The notes under the pieces: model-generated | Database searches by the model: none | What the model was told of the DNA's origin: nothing | The model's input: only the letters and a program-made list of their open reading frames with translations | Shown: positions 63,534 to 64,000 of the stretch, piece by piece | Layout: each line of letters opens with the position of its first letter | Numbering within the stretch: the first letter of the stretch is position 1 | Origin: Alphaproteobacteria bacterium | GTDB lineage: Bacteria; Pseudomonadota; Alphaproteobacteria; Sphingomonadales; Kordiimonadaceae | NCBI GenBank assembly: GCA_006226495.1 | Contig: SBGU01000031.1 | Coordinates: 1-64,000 of the forward strand | DNA: 64,000 bases | Reading direction: 5' to 3' | Made by a program: the position numbers and the translations under genes

Positions 63534-64000
63534 TCAGGACTGCATCTCGGGCTCGTTCACAAACACCTGCACACACATGGACAGCTTGCGCTGGCAACTG
63601 TCGCGCAATTGTTCGGCCAACAGGCGGTACAGCCCCCGGTGCGCCGAGTTCGGACGCCAGGCCAGCACGATCTCGCGGTCCAGGGGCGCATCGGCCATCT
63701 CCAGCACCACCACATCCTCACGCGGGTCGATTTCGCTTCGGATATAAAGGGTTGGCAGGAAGGCAAGGCCAAAACCGGTCGCGATCATCTGGCGCACGGC
63801 ATCAAGGCTTGTGCCTTCATAATCGCGCATCAGGCGGGCATCGAACCGGCGCGCCAGTTGTTGCATCTGATAAAACATGCGGTGCCGGTCCTCGATGGCG
63901 ATCAGGCGTTCGCCGGCTATGTCGCGCGCCTCGACCACGGGTTTTGTGGCCAGCATATGGTCGGGCGGCGCACACAGCCGGAACGGTTCGGCAAACAGAC
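63534..64000 (-). CDS. LysR-family regulator, OxyR-like effector domain (5' end missing)
   Basis: The gene runs off the right edge: its open frame continues to base 64000, leaving about 155 C-terminal residues. What is seen is the second half of a LysR effector domain (EPFRLCAPPDHMLA, LIAIEDRHRMFYQ, EGTSLDAVRQMIATGFGLAFLP). The EDxH and TSLDAVRQMIATG pattern is that of the OxyR branch, but the position of OxyR's peroxide-sensing Cys199 (EDGHC) is Arg here. It may sense something other than peroxide, or be a relative. The stop is 17 bp from the binding-protein stop (convergent). Confidence 0.8.
   Translation of the reverse strand, partial: LFAEPFRLCAPPDHMLATKPVVEARDIAGERLIAIEDRHRMFYQMQQLARRFDARLMRDYEGTSLDAVRQMIATGFGLAFLPTLYIRSEIDPREDVVVLEMADAPLDREIVLAWRPNSAHRGLYRLLAEQLRDSCQRKLSMCVQVFVNEPEMQS

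Overview
The window is high-GC, densely coded DNA from an alphaproteobacterium. The evidence is the two large Caulobacter-type TonB-dependent receptors with FPDQN plugs, the LacI/TonB/glycosidase loci, the Spinster-like MFS carrier, the cobalamin-riboswitch metE, and intergenic palindromes of the kind common in sphingomonads and relatives. I cannot place the genus. I saw no rRNA, tRNA, CRISPR array, transposase or phage gene.

Left part (1-13 kb): a small lipoprotein, a Tat-type carboxylesterase preceded by a perfect LacI-type operator, a TerB-like protein, a divergent pair of an exported flavoprotein (spermidine-dehydrogenase-like) and an exported cupin, then metE behind a candidate ArsR-type operator and a cobalamin riboswitch. 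An MFS carrier, an alpha/beta hydrolase and a GabT-like aminotransferase follow on the minus strand, with a divergent LysR regulator.

Pectin/uronate island (13-28.2 kb): kduI-kduD-kdgK, a LacI regulator, a PL1 pectate lyase, a 2-keto-4-pentenoate-hydratase-like gene, a complete DctPQM TRAP transporter, a DUF6807-like lipoprotein, a GH43 enzyme and a TonB-dependent receptor. A shared 14-bp operator (consensus TGACACCGGTGTCA) lies before kduI, the lyase, the hydratase-TRAP operon, the receptor (three copies) and the distant esterase at 0.7 kb. This suggests one regulon covering outer-membrane uptake, depolymerisation, inner-membrane uptake and conversion to KDPG.

Beta-glucoside island (29.9-38.3 kb): a GH3 glycosidase, a flavin-dependent (tryptophan-type) halogenase, a second TonB-dependent receptor and a second LacI regulator, with a different operator family (TGAAAGCGCTTCCA-like).

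Reductive pyrimidine catabolism (38.4-46.7 kb): preT-preA-mmsA-beta-ureidopropionase-NCS1 permease-dihydropyrimidinase, all minus strand, with a RutR-type palindrome just upstream of preT.

Right part (47-64 kb): a modular RTX/cadherin-like secreted protein, two tandem sulfotransferase-like genes, two beta-lactamase-fold serine hydrolases, a small exported protein that aligns without gaps to ubiquitin (the most unusual item here), a membrane LytTR regulator coupled to an exported protein of unknown function, an HscC-type Hsp70 coupled to a J-domain/RDD membrane protein, an unknown 173-residue protein near paired palindromes, a hybrid histidine kinase divergent from a periplasmic binding protein, and a truncated OxyR-like LysR gene at the edge.

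All calls come from reading the sequence and translations. No database search or structure prediction was run.
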